Below, in pieces: positions 12,458-23,595 of a stretch of 64,000 nucleotides of DNA. Made by a program: the position numbers and the translations under genes. Numbering within the stretch: the first letter of the stretch is position 1; each line of letters opens with the position of its first letter. This DNA is from Rhizophagus irregularis. Lineage: Eukaryota > Glomeromycota > Glomeromycetes > Glomerales > Glomeraceae. The DNA is taken from contig NC_089453.1 in NCBI RefSeq assembly GCF_026210795.1, forward strand, positions 1,366,501 through 1,430,500, read 5' to 3'. The notes under the pieces were generated by a model. That model saw nothing but the letters and a program-made list of their open reading frames with translations, made no database searches and was not told the DNA's origin.

Positions 12458-14207
12458 TAGTGCTCCGAAAAAAATCCGATCTGATCTGGATCCGCAGATT
12501 TGATCCGAGTCAGATCCAGTTCGGTTTTCAAAATTCTGATCCGTAGATCAGATCAGATTTAAAAAAAATCTGATCCGATTAATTTCGGATCGGATCAGAT
12601 CATAACACAAGAAAATCTGATCCGATCTGAATAGATTCGGATCAGATTTTTTTTTAAATAAAAAAAAAAAATTTTTTTTTTTAAAAAACTTTTCCTGAAC
12701 GAACGGACGAAGCCAGACGACCAAGATTTAAAAGAACGAACTAGGTAAGTTCGTTTCTTTTTTTGTTTTTTTACTTGAGGGAACGTAATTAACGGTTCCC
12801 TTCTTTTTTAGTAGGAAGCCTGGACGAACAAAGCCTAACGATACGACCAGGATTTAAAAAAAATGAACGAATTATGGTAAGTTCGTTCCTTTTTTTTATT
12901 TTTTATTTTTTATTTAAGGGAACGTAATTAATGTTCCCTTTCTTTTTTTTTAGGAAACCTGGACGTGAGACGAAGGAACGACCAGGATTTAAGAGAACGA
13001 ACTATGGTAAGTTCGTTTCTTTTATTTTTTTTTATTTTTTTACTTAAGGGAACGTAATTAACGTTCCTTTCTTTTTTTTTTAGGAAACCTGGACGTGAGA
13101 CGAAGGAACAACCAGGATTTTAAGAGAACGAACTATGGTAAGTTCGTTTCTTTTATTTTATTTTATTTTTTTTACTTAAGGGAACGTAATTAACATTCCC
13201 TTTCTTTTTTTTTTAGGAAACCTGGACGTGAGACGAAGGAACAACCAGGATTTAAGAGAACGAACTATGGTAAGTTCGTTTCTTTTTTTTGTTTTTTTTT
13301 TATTTTTACTTAAGGGAATGTACTAATTAACGTTCCCTTTCTTTTTTTTAGGAAACCTGGACGTAAGACGAAGCTGAACGACATTGGCATTCAAAAGAAC
13401 GAACTATGGTAAGTTCATTTTTTTTTTGTTTTTTTTTATTTTTACTTTAAGGGAACGTAATTAACGTTCCCTTTCTTTTTTTTTAGAAAACCTGAACGTG
13501 AGACGAAGCTGAACGACCAGGATTCAAAAAAAAGAACGAACTATGGTAAGTTCGTTTCTTTTTTTGTTTTTTTTTTATTTTTACTTAAGGGAACGTACTA
13601 ATTAACGTTCCCTTTCTTTTTTTAGGAAACCTGGACGTAAGACGAAGCTGAACGACCAGGATTCAAAAAAAGAACGAACTATGGTAAGTTCGTTTCTTTT
13701 TTTTGTTTTTTTGTTTTTACTTAAGGGAACGTAATTAACGTTCCCTTTCTTTTTTTTAGAAACCTGGACGTGAGACGAAGCTGAACGACCAGGATTCAAA
13801 AAAAAGAACGAACTATGGTAAGTTCATTTCTTTTTTTGTTTTTTTTTATTTTTACTTAAGGGAACGTAATTAACGTTCCCTTTCTTTTTTTTTAGGAAAC
13901 CTGGACGTGACGAAGCTGAACGACCAGGATTTAAAAAAGAACGAACTATGGTAAGTTCGTTTCTTTTTTTGTTTTTTTTCTTTTTTACTTGAGGAACGTA
14001 ATTAACGTTCCCTTCCCTTTTAGATAAGGATCAGATCCGAACCAGATTCGGATCAGATTCAAATCGGATTCAAATGGATCCGAACCAGATTCGATCAAAT
14101 TGAACCAGATCCGATCAGATTCGATCAGATCAGATCTATTAAAATAAAAATCAGATCGGATCAGATTTAAGCTGAATCCGGTCTGAATCGATCTGTTAAG
14201 AGCACTA
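12458..14207. mobile_element. hAT-like non-autonomous element carrying a minisatellite
   Basis: The termini TAGTGCTC and GAGCACTA are exact inverted copies, and CCTATCGG (12,450-12,457) is repeated at 14,208-14,215 as an 8-bp target duplication. Both TA-initial short TIRs and 8-bp TSDs are usual for hAT elements. Inside each end lies a 200-bp cluster of overlapping GATCAGATCCGAT-type words, and the centre is the tandem array described separately. No coding region. The element sits inside a subterminal repeat of the CACTA-like host. Confidence 0.85.
12690..14030 (+). repeat. ~132-bp minisatellite with splice-like borders in each unit
   Basis: Ten units spaced 130-139 bp apart (GGTAAGT at 12,744, 12,876, 13,006, 13,137, 13,269, 13,408, 13,545, 13,683, 13,817 and 13,950). 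Each unit reads: T-rich tract ending in TTTAG, then GAAACCTGGACGTGAGACGA, an ACCAGGATT word, AACGAACTATG, then GTAAGTTCGTT, a T-rich stretch, and a palindrome GAACGTAATTAACGTTC. AACGAAC and GTTCGTT also pair around the GTAAGT. Confidence 0.85.
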
Positions 14208-14220
14208 CCTATCGGGTACC

Positions 14221-14841
14221 AGCATAGCGGACATCCCTATTTTATCACAATACTGTTGTTGATCATTTGCTGATCATTTATTCAATTATCACATAATATA
14301 AATACCGTTGCTAAAAAAATTTACATAATAATATATGCTTAAATTTCACAAATAATTTAAATTTAGTTTTAATTTATTGTGTATTAAATTTCGTTAGAAA
14401 CTTTTTAGCTTTTATTATTATTTGGCATATATTTATTCATTTTACGAAATTATTCACTAATTATGTTACTAATAAAAAACCTGCATTATGAATCAGATCA
14501 CTGCATTATTTTTTTTATAGATTCTACATAATATAAAGAATATTTGTGCAAATTCTTAAGTTTCGCACTCACATATTCATTTTCGCACTTTAATTTTTGT
14601 CTGATGATCAGCAATAATTAGTGAATTATCATATACAAATAATATATTTATAATATTATTAAAAATTGTGCTAATAATTATATAATTAAAGTCATATAAT
14701 AATTTAGTGTTTTACTTGGATTCCATTATTTTTTTGCCACATTATTTGAAAAATATTTGTGATTTTGCAATAAGTTTTTAAAATCCAGAATTAGTGATCA
14801 GCAAATGATCGGCAAGGTGATATGAGCATGTTCACTATGCT
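14221..14841. mobile_element. 621-bp element with 9-bp TSD TCGGGTACC
   Basis: The ends AGCATAGCGGACAT and (reverse complement of the right end) AGCATAGTGAACAT are imperfect inverted repeats, with further inverted words GATCATTTGCTGATCA inside. TCGGGTACC occurs at 14,212-14,220 and 14,842-14,850. A 9-bp duplication would suit a MULE-type element, but TCGGGTACC is also part of the host's subterminal repeat, so the duplication could be coincidental. The interior is AT-rich and non-coding. Confidence 0.65.
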
Positions 14842-15958
14842 TCGGGTACCTGATATGTGTACAATATATGTGATATACGTGTATTATATTTAACAATGCT
14901 ACACATATCAGGCACCCTGATATGCGTAAGCAGTAAATATAGAAAAACGGTGACGCATCGTGTACGATATCGCATATACATCTTACACATATCGGGTAGT
15001 TAAATATCGGTCATATATCATAGACTTATTGGGTACCCGATATATTATGATATATATCATATAGATATCATACAGATATCATACAGATATCAGACGGATA
15101 GATATAGGATAATGATTTCGTATTAATACTAGTAGATTTATTATAATTTAATTCAGGTAAAAAAATTATAAAATGCAATCATAATTTATATATTTTTTTA
15201 ATTTTAATTCAAAACTTTATTACAATTTAAATTTATTTACACTTTTTAATTAAAAAAAAACAATTATACTAATTATACTTGAATACTTGAATAAATATAT
15301 ATAATATATAACTTCTACTAAAAGTAGCATAAAAATAAAATCACTTGTTTGCTTATACCTGTTTGATTATTTAAAAGAAGCATTAATGATAAATATATTA
15401 GTAAGAGAAAAGAGAATGTTATTAAAAAATATTAGTATAGATATATAAATATAAAAAATATTAGTAGAAACATTAGCAGAAAGAAAAAGTTAGTAGAATA
15501 AAAAATGTTAGTAGAAAGAGAATGTATATCAGTAGTAATATAATATTAATAGAAAATATTAAATAGTAAAAATGTTAATATAGTAGAAAAAAATAATAAA
15601 AAATATATTAGTAGGAGTATTAGTAAAAGAAAAGAAAGAAACGAAAAAAAAATGATAGAAAAATATTAATAAAGAAAAGAAATATTAGTAATATATACCT
15701 TTTTATGCATTTCTAGATATAACAAATAAAAAAAATATAAAAATATGTATTTCTGGATATATTAAATAGATAAAAAATTGTGTTTTTAAGTAAAAAAAAA
15801 TTGAGAACGAAGAAAAGGTTTTAATAAGATAAACAAAAATGCGAAATGTAAATATTTAAATCATGTGATCACATGATAACAATATTACATAACGTAACTT
15901 ACCATATGTTATTTTATAGCCTAAATACATTTATAATTAAATTTGGTAAAATTACGTC
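14842..15958. other. Subterminal repeats and AT-rich spacer of the CACTA-like element
   Basis: Positions 14,842-15,110 hold about eight copies of CATATCGGGTACC/CCTGATATGTG words in both orientations, and GATATCATACA direct repeats. Positions 15,120-15,950 are AT-rich with many AGTAGAAAATATTAGTA-like words and no gene. Confidence 0.7.
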
Positions 15959-18900
15959 GTAAAACAAAAATTTCTCAATCCAAATGACCCCTTCGATTAA
16001 AAAATTATCAAAAAAAAAATCTTTTCAAATGAACCCTTAGAAAATTTCTCATCAAAAAAATATTTGAAATGACCCCTCTAGTTAAAAAAAACTTTTTTAA
16101 AAAATTTCTTCAAATGAACCCTTAGAAGATTTATTAAAAAAATCTCAAAAAATCTTCCAAATGAATTCTTAGAATTTCTTTATTAAAAATAAAATGTCCT
16201 AAATGATCCTTTTAGTTAAAAAAATCCCAAAAAATAATTTCCCCAAATGAACTCCTAGAAATTTTCTGTCAAAAAATGTCCCAAACGATCCCTTTGGTTA
16301 AAAAATTCTTAAAAATAATCTCCCCAAACGAACTCTTAGAAAATTCTCTATCAAAAATGTTTCAAACGATCCCTTGGTTAAAAAATTCTCAAAATAATCT
16401 CCCCAAATGAATCCTTAGAAAATTCTCTATCAAAAAATGCCCTAAATGATACTTTTAATTAAAAAATTCTCAAAAAACTATTTCCCAAACGAACTCTTAG
16501 AAAATTCTCTATCAAAAATGTTCCAAACGTTCCCTTTAGTTAAAAAATTCTCAAAAATAATCTCTCCAAACGAATCCTTAGAAAATTCTCTATCAAAAAA
16601 TGCCCTAAACGATCTCCTTAATTAAAAAATTCAAAAAATAATTTCCCTAAACGAACTCTTAGAAAATTCTCAATCAAAAAATGCCCTAAATGATCCTTTT
16701 AGTTAAAAAAATTCTCGAAAAACCATTTCCCAAACAAATTCTTAGAAAATTCTCTATCAAAAATGTTCCAAACGTTCCCTTTAATTAAAAAATTCTCAAA
16801 AACAATCTCTCCAAACGAATCATTAGAAAATTCTCTATCAAAAATGCCCTAAGCGATTCCCTTAATTAAAAAATACAAAAAATAATTTTCCTAAACAAAC
16901 TCTTAGAAATTTCTCTATCAAATGATACCTTCAGTTAAAAAATTCTCAAAAAATAATTTTTCCAAACAAACTTTTAGAAAATTCTCTATCAAAAAAATTC
17001 TCTATCAAAAAATGTTCCAACAGTCCCTTTGGTTAAAAAATTCTCAAAAATAATCTCTCCAAATGAATCATTAGAAAATTCTCTATCAAAACATATCCGC
17101 CAATCTGCGGAATTAACAAAATTCGTCTAAATTAAGGAATTTGACAATAATTTAATAAAAATTAGGTAAATTAAGTTTTGCAAAAATGATCACACTTGTG
17201 CTACATGATCATATGACAGATATTAAGAAATTACTTCAACAAAAAGTAGCGTTAAAAAAATTTTTTTCTTTCGTAAACTCCCTATTAAACTCCCCATCAA
17301 CTCCCCCATCAACTTTTCAAACAGTTTTTACATCAAGTAAGTTGAGAATTTTTGCAAGTATATTTATAATTATTTTATATTAGATACAACTTGGAGCTGT
17401 TTTATTATTTTTTTTTTATAGTTTATAGAAAAAATTTATTTAGAAAGCAAAATTATTCAAAAAAAATCTTTTCAATAAATAAATAACTCTAAATATTTAT
17501 AACGATGTTTTAGCGAATTTAGATTATGTATTGATTAGTTGTTTAATTAAAATCTATTTGATATTTATTATTAATTATTTTTCAGTTAATTTTTTTTCAT
17601 TAAATCATTAAATATTCTGAATTTTGTAAAGTTTTTCTTTTGTTTTTTTTAATAAACTAACTTTATAATATTTTTTTCCTTTTTTTTCTAGAAACTCCTT
17701 CTACTGGCTTCGGGTTAAAGAGGTAAATATTTTGGGAGAGGTCTTAAAAGTTTTTTTTATATATTTTTTGACATTTTTTCTTACGTAGGAACGGGTTTTG
17801 ATTGATTTTAATCGGTACTGCGCCACATAACTGATGATCGGCAAATTCCGCAAATCGGCGGATATGAAATGCCCTAAATGATTCTTTTAATTAAAAAATT
17901 TTCGAAAAACTATTTCCCAAACGAACTCTTAGAAAATTCTCTATCAAAAATGTTCCAAACGTTCCCTTTAGTTAAAAAATTCTCAAAAATAATCTCTTCA
18001 AACGAATCCTTAGAAAATTCTCTATCAAAAAATGCCCTAAATGATCCCCTTAATTAAAAAATTTAAAAAATAATTTCCCCAAACGAACTCTTAGAAAATT
18101 CTCTATCAAAAATGCCCTAAATGATCCTTTTAGTTAAAAAAATTCTCGAAAAACCATTTCCCAAACAAATTCTTAGAAAATTCTCTATCAAAAATGTTCC
18201 AAACGTTCCCTTTAGTTAAAAAAATTCTCAAAAACAATCTCTTCAAACGAATCATTAGAAAATTCTCTATCAAAAATGCCCTAAGCGATCCCCTTAATTA
18301 AAAAATACAAAAAATAATTTCCCTAAACGAACTCTTAGAAAATTCTCAATCAAAAATGCCCTAAATGATCCTTTTAGTTAAAAAATTCTCAAAAAACCAT
18401 TTCCCAAACAAATTCTTAGAAAATTCTCTATCAAAAATGTTTCAAACGTTCCCTTTAGTTAAAAAATTCTCAAAAACAATCTCTTCAAACGAATCATTAA
18501 AAAATTCTCTATCAAAAATGCCCTAAGTGATCCCCTTAATTAAAAAATACAAAAAATAATTTCCCTAAACGAACTCTTAGAAAATTCTCAATCAAAAAAT
18601 GCCCTAAACGATCTCCTTAATTAAAAAATTCAAAAAATAATTTCCCTAAACGAACTCTTAGAAAATTCTCAATCAAAAAATGCCCTAAATAATCCTTTTA
18701 GTTAAAAAATTCTCGAAAAACTATTTCCCAAACGAACTCTTAGAAAATTCTCTATCAAAAATGTTCCAAACATTCCCTTTAGTTAAAAAATTCTCAAAAA
18801 CAATCTCTCCAAATGAATCATTAGAAAATTCTTTATCAAAAATGCCCTAAGCGATCCCTTTAATTAAAAAATACAAAAAATAATTTTTCTAAATGAACTT

Positions 18901-20080
18901 TTAGAAATTTCTCTATCAAATGATACCTTCAGTTAAAAAATTCTCAAAAAATAATTTTTCCAAACAAACTCTTAGAAAATTCTCTATCAAAAAAATTCTC
19001 TATTAAAAAATGTTCCAATGGTCCCTTTGGTTAAAAAATTCTCAAAAATAATCTCCCTAAATGAACTCTTAGAAAATTCTCAATCAAAAAATGCCCTAAA
19101 CGATCCCCTTAATTAAAAAATTCAAAAAATAATTTCCCTAAACGAACTCTTAGAAAATTCTCAATCAAAAAATGCCCTAAACGATCCCCTTAATTAAAAA
19201 ATTCAAAAAATAATTTCCCTGAACAAACTCTTAGAAAATTCTCAATCAAAAAATGCCCTAAATGATCCTTTTAGTTAAAAAATTCTTGAAAACCTATTTC
19301 CCAAACAAATTCTTAGAAAATTCTCTATCAAAAATGTTCCAAACGTTCCCTTTAATTAAAAAATTCTCAAAAACAATCTCTCCAAACGAATCATTAGAAA
19401 ATTCTCTATCAAAAATGTCCTAAGCGATCCCCTTAATTAAAAAATACAAAAAATAATTTTCCTAAACGAACTCTTAGAAATTTCTCTATCAAATGATACC
19501 TTCAGTTAAAAAATTCTCAAAAAATAATTTTTCCAAACAAACTCTTAGAAAATTCTCTATCAAAAAAATTCTCTATCAAAAAATGTTCCAACGGTCCCTT
19601 TGGTTAAAAAATTCTCAAAAATAATCTCTCTAAATGAACTCTTAGAAAATTCTCAATCAAAAAATGCCCTAAACGATCCCCTTAATTAAAAAATTCAAAA
19701 AATAATTTCCCTAAACGAACTCTTAGAAAATTCTCAATCAAAAAATGCCCAAATGATCCTTTTAGTTAAAAAATTCTCAAAAAACTATTTCCCAAACGAA
19801 TTCTTAGAAAATTCTCTATTAAAAAATGTTCCAAATATTCCCTTTAGTTAAAAAATTCTCAAAAATAATCTCTCCAAACAAATCTTTAGAAAATTCTCTA
19901 TCAAAAATGCTCTAAATGATCCTCTTAGTTAAAAAAATAATTTTTCCAAACGGACTCTTAAAAAATTTCTCAAAAAAATCTATCTAAAGGTTTCTTAAAT
20001 AAAATCCCTATTAAATATTATTCAAATGGACTTTTAAAATTTCTTAGAAAATTATTTATGAAAATTATCTAAAAAATGAA
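15959..20080. repeat. ~81-bp satellite array, about 40 units, with higher-order pattern
   Basis: The core unit of about 81 bp contains CTTAGAAAATTCTCTATCAA, a variable ATGCCCTAAATGATCC or ATGTTCCAAACGTTCC segment, TTAGTTAAAAAATTCTC and a CCAAACGAA word. Unit types alternate in recurring order (GTTCC type, then GCCCTAAGCGAT type, then GCCCTAAACGAT type), giving multi-unit higher-order repeats. The array is interrupted at 17,092-17,866 by another insertion. Confidence 0.85.
17092..17866. mobile_element. 775-bp insertion with CATATCCGCC inverted ends
   Basis: The left end CATATCCGCCAATCTGCGGA matches the reverse complement of the right end (CATATCCGCCGATTTGCGGA) with two mismatches. It interrupts an 81-bp satellite unit between ATCAAAA and AAATGCCC, so a duplication of two to four A residues is possible but cannot be fixed. 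It holds a T-rich, intron-like centre and a 65-codon frame at 17,186-17,383 with no recognisable domain. Confidence 0.7.
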
Positions 20081-20333
20081 TTTAAATAAAAAATTTTAGT
20101 TGAAACGGATTATATATAATACAGTACGTTATACAAAATAAAAATCTTACGTATTAAAATTTACATATCGGGTACCTGATATGTGTAAGATAAATCAATG
20201 CCCGATATACAATATCAGTGACTAATAGCTTAGCTATCGGTACCCGATATGTAAAAATACCCGATATTTATCCGATTAGCCACCGATATATAGGTACCCG
20301 ATATGTACCCGATAGAATTGATTTTGACCAGTG

Positions 20334-21669
20334 TTATAAGCGGGATATTATTCACGATTGGTCTTCCTCTTCTCGAGCCGAAGCTGCTGCTATTTATGCT
20401 GCCTTATCAGCCTCTCCCGCCAACTCTGTTGTTCATATTTATACAGATTCACAGTCTTCCATCGAGGGTTTGAAACATTGTCTCTTATCTGATTATTCAG
20501 ATTCTCGTCTTTATTATAAGACTACCAATTTTGAACTTTGGGCCATCATTCAACAACTGATTGTGGATAAACAACTTTCGGTTTTGCCTTTTAAAGTTAA
20601 AGCTCACTCTAATTTTTATTGGAATGACTTCGCTGATTCTCTTGCCAATACTGCCCATACATCTGATGACGCTGTTCTCATCTCCCGTCTCGATCTCGCC
20701 GCAGTTTATGATTATATTATGATTTATGATGACGTGATCTGTGAATCCAACCCAAGACATCTTTTTAAACGATATCACCGAATGCTATATATGAAAGACC
20801 TTTTAGCTCTTTTTCGCTTCCATTTTATTTCTCTCTTAACGGATCCATCTCGCTACATGGTTGATTGGGCTCTTACATGGCATACATTAATGTTCCAACC
20901 TAAATTTGATAATTCTTTTACTAAGGAGAATGTCTCTAGACATCACACATTAAAATTTCAACTTTTTCTGGAAGACCTACCCACTTTGGAATTACTGAAA
21001 AGGACACGACCTGATTTATACGTGGAGATTCTAACCTGTCGTTCTTGTGAAGACCACTTAGAAGATTTTATGCACTTATTTTTATGCAAAAAGCGTCGTG
21101 TTAAATTACACCAAATTTTAACATCATACATCCACCACCTTACCCAAAAAATTAAAGAAGCGGGTGATAATGCCAATTGTGATTACTCTCCTCTAGTTGA
21201 TAGAATTACTTCCCTTCCTTGTTGGACTTTCTCATCTAGTAACTGGTCCTCCTATAGTCTGGTCTGTGGCTGTTTGCCTGCCGCCTTTCTGGAAGTTTTT
21301 GAAAGTTTAGGTATTCCTCGCCTCACTGCTATGAATGTGGTTACCGCCATACATAACAATTTTGTCAACAAATTCCGTAAACGAATTTGGAATCCGCGTT
21401 CACATGATAAAGGATTATGGGAACATGCGATGAACATTACTTCAACACTTAAACAATCTTCAAGGCCTAAAGGTTTGTCTAAATCTTTTTATTTACCTTA
21501 CTCGTCTTTACCACCTCTGACCCATGTTGATTCACGTGACTCCGGAACCGATTGGTTAAAAAACTTGATGCAATATGAATTATGTTGGTTTAATCACATT
21601 TTGGGTTTTATGGGTTGTCTAACGGTGCTACTTAATAACTGCTTTTGCAGGATGGAGTGTCGACTTTAA
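20334..21669 (+). pseudogene. LINE-A ORF2 part 2: RNase H and C-terminal domain
   Basis: The reading frame continues from part 1 after the CACTA-like element, with no internal stop to the TAA at 21,667-21,669. It supplies the remaining RNase H residues: SSRAEAAAIYAALS (catalytic Glu), IYTDSQSSIEGL (Asp), and VKAHSNFYWNDFADSLAN (His and Asp). The first Asp is in part 1 (FYTDGS). Downstream is a C-terminal region with a Cys/His-rich segment (ILTCRSCEDHLEDFMHLFLC, near residue 230 of this part), similar to the CCHC-like C-terminal finger of many RNase H LINEs. Without the insertion this part would be intact; the element as a whole is dead because of upstream stops. Confidence 0.88.
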
Positions 21670-21938
21670 TAGTGGGTGCGTCATTCGTTGTTTTGTTAGC
21701 ATAGTTGCTTCTACTTTGGTTGGAATATATCAAGGGGGGAGATCTAGGAAGTGTTAGTATTAGCGAATTTTTTTTTGAACTTTCTTTTAATTTTAATTTC
21801 TTTCTAGGAGACTATATAGCTTTGTTTTTAGTTAGTTTTTATTTTATTTTCTTTTTCTTATATGTAATTTTGTAAAGTTTGATAAATAATTAATAAAGAT
21901 AAAGGCTGCTATGCCATGTTTACTCGAAAGTGTGACTT
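21670..21938 (+). other. LINE-A 3' UTR and downstream target motif
   Basis: The 3' UTR includes GGGGGGAGATCTAGGAAGTG and ends TTAATAAAGATAAAGGCTGC, then ATGCCATGTTTACT. The same sequence closes LINE-B at 35,776-36,030. CGAAAGTGTGACTT follows at 21,925-21,938. Confidence 0.75.
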
Positions 21939-23595
21939 GGTAAAAAGAGCGATTATTGTACTTTCTCTCCCGTTGGACTCTGCCCATTTTTTCCCAAGAA
22001 GACATAGATGAAAAAATATGAGGATTTTTTGCCTTGAGTGATAGTAAAAGGACTTTTCGAGGTTATATGAAGTTATTACTGAGGTCTTTAGTTTTGCCTA
22101 AACTCCTTACAGCTTATATTGAGTTAGGACCGTTATCATGAGTCTTGGAGTTACCAATAATACTGTAAGATGGCAGTTCCATACGAACGTTCCCCTGGGC
22201 TTTCTGAAAGGTTGAAAAGTAGTGCGTCTTGGTTCCTACGCCTTTAAAGTCTAACTGGCCAAGTGGTTTGCAGGCCAGACTGGTATTTCTTGGAAGAAGC
22301 TCTTGCTCAACGTATTTCTTGCTAGTTGATGTTATTAACGGTGAGTTAGTCTTCTAAAATAAGGAGACAGAGTTGAGGTGTATGTTTGGTGATTTTTACT
22401 CAGGTTTTTTTCATTGCACTTCGAGTTTTCCTGAGGTTTATGTTTTTATTTTTTGCTTTTTGTTTTTCTTGGTCACTTTTTTTGGTGTAACCTTATTTTC
22501 TTTGGGAGATGGGAGATACTGGAAAATTTGATCGTCATGGTGGCTTGGTGTTACTAATTTTAAAATTAATGATCACTCGGGTGATAAGGGGGTGACCGGT
22601 TGGGTACCGCAGTTTTTATAGTATGCCGATCATGGTGGTCACATGTTGAACTATCATTGGATTGACTTATCTAGGTAGATCTTAGGCCAAAGGATCGTTC
22701 GCAATGAGGTGGGTATCCTCCGTTAGGAATCATTCGAAATGAGGTGGATGTCCCTGTTGGGATTGCATGACACTAAAAAATTCCCCTAGCAATTGGACTG
22801 CACGATACTAAAAAGTTCCCTGCGGTCTTTGTAAAATAGGTTTGTTATTCATAGTATGTAGTCAAATCCCTATAAAAAATATTTTTGCTAAAATATACTT
22901 AAAATAAACTTAAAATTTTATTTTATACTTAAAATATATTTAAAATTTTATTTTATACTTAAAATATACTGAAATAGGCAAAAATTAAATATTATTTAAG
23001 TATAATTTAAGTATATAATAATGTACTTAAAATATTCTTATTTTAAATATTCTTAAAATATACTGAAATGGGCAAAATTTAAATGTAAATTAAATATATT
23101 TTAAGTATATATTAAATACAATTTAATTCAAATTTTGCGAAAATTCAATTTTCAGTATATTTTAAGTATAAAATAAGAAAATTAAGTATATTTTAAAGAA
23201 AATTAAATATATTTTAAATATATTTTAAGTAAAATTTTTTTTATAGGAAATAGGAGAAATTGAATTTTGTGTATTTTTGATAGCGCTAATGGTATTTGGC
23301 AATGGTATTCTTCGATCTTTAAATGTAGCGGGGGGGTCTCGCTGAGTACGTATAGCATAGTCAATTCTACCGGATTTGAGATATAATTCGGGAGGGGGGA
23401 GTAGCCATAGTTATTTATATAGAGAGGCTGTTGGGTTTATAATCTTGCATTTCTTTTTATGTATTTTTCTAGGAAGATTATTGTTCTTGTATTAGATTAG
23501 TTCTGCACTTTGTTGCAGTTCTTTTTTGAATACCTGGTATTTTCTAAAGTAACTTGTGGCAAAAATTAATAAAATTTAAGCGCAGCTTTGTTAAA
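21939..23595 (+). mobile_element. Element X: third insertion at the same target motif
   Basis: This 1.66-kb segment lies exactly between two copies of the target motif (21,925-21,938 and 23,596-23,610). It is unrelated in sequence to the bodies of LINE-A and LINE-B, but its 3' end has the same architecture: a GGGAGGGGGGAG run, TTATATAGAGAGGCTG, a T-rich stretch, and TTAATAAAATTTAAGCGCAG ending TTTGTTAAA. I find no long ORF. The likeliest reading is a 5'-truncated or SINE-like relative of the LINE family that shares its target; a distinct non-autonomous partner is possible. Repeated words CATTCGAAATGAGGTGG at about 22,700-22,750 and an AT-rich inverted repeat at 22,869-23,247 lie inside. Confidence 0.6.
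22869..23247. repeat. AT-rich inverted-repeat segment (possible MITE)
   Basis: CCTATAAAAAATATTTT at the left faces AAAATTTTTTTTATAGG at the right. Between them ACTTAAAATATA and its complement TATATTTTAAGT recur many times. No clean target duplication was found. Confidence 0.4.

Larger units (their letters stand above)
12422..20333. mobile_element. CACTA-like non-autonomous DNA transposon, 3-bp TSD TTA
   Basis: The left end CACTGGTCAAAATTAAT matches the reverse complement of the right end (ATTGATTTTGACCAGTG) with one mismatch. The LINE-A sequence is interrupted exactly, with TTA at 12,419-12,421 duplicated at 20,334-20,336; removing the element and one TTA restores the LINE reading frame as seen in LINE-B. 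Both subterminal regions (12,440-12,452 and 14,842-15,110 on the left; 20,160-20,315 on the right) contain many copies of a TATCGGGTACC/CCGATATGTAC word in both orientations. CACTR termini, a 3-bp TSD and subterminal repeat arrays are typical of CACTA/EnSpm elements; PIF/Harbinger also makes TNA duplications and is the alternative. No transposase is present. About 7.9 kb, of which roughly 3.2 kb is later insertions. Confidence 0.85.
2830..21924 (+). mobile_element. LINE-A: non-LTR retrotransposon, RNase H-bearing (Tad1/I-like)
   Basis: The element begins GATCCCGATCTGCC immediately after CCGAAAGTGTGACTT and ends in a TAATAAAGATAAAGGCTGC tail plus ATGCCATGTTT just before CGAAAGTGTGACTT at 21,925-21,938. 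Order: 5' leader, ORF1 with RRM-like and zinc-knuckle segments (2,931-5,087), a minisatellite block replacing the endonuclease region (about 5,100-9,091), RT (9,092-12,421), a nested 7.9-kb CACTA-like element (12,422-20,333), RNase H and C-terminal region (20,334-21,669) and a 3' UTR. Fungal Tad1-type LINEs carry ORF1 plus an APE endonuclease-RT-RNase H polyprotein, which fits this layout when LINE-B supplies the missing endonuclease. LINE-A is dead: stop codons, frameshifts and insertions interrupt both ORFs. Confidence 0.88.

Noticed and set aside
12690-14030. A real multi-exon gene
   Set aside because: The exon-like segments are tandem copies without a shared long reading frame and lie inside a transposon. 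Reported as a repeat.
15959-20080. CRISPR-like spaced repeats
   Set aside because: Units are contiguous diverged tandem copies with no constant repeat and unique spacers, in a eukaryotic, intron-bearing sequence.
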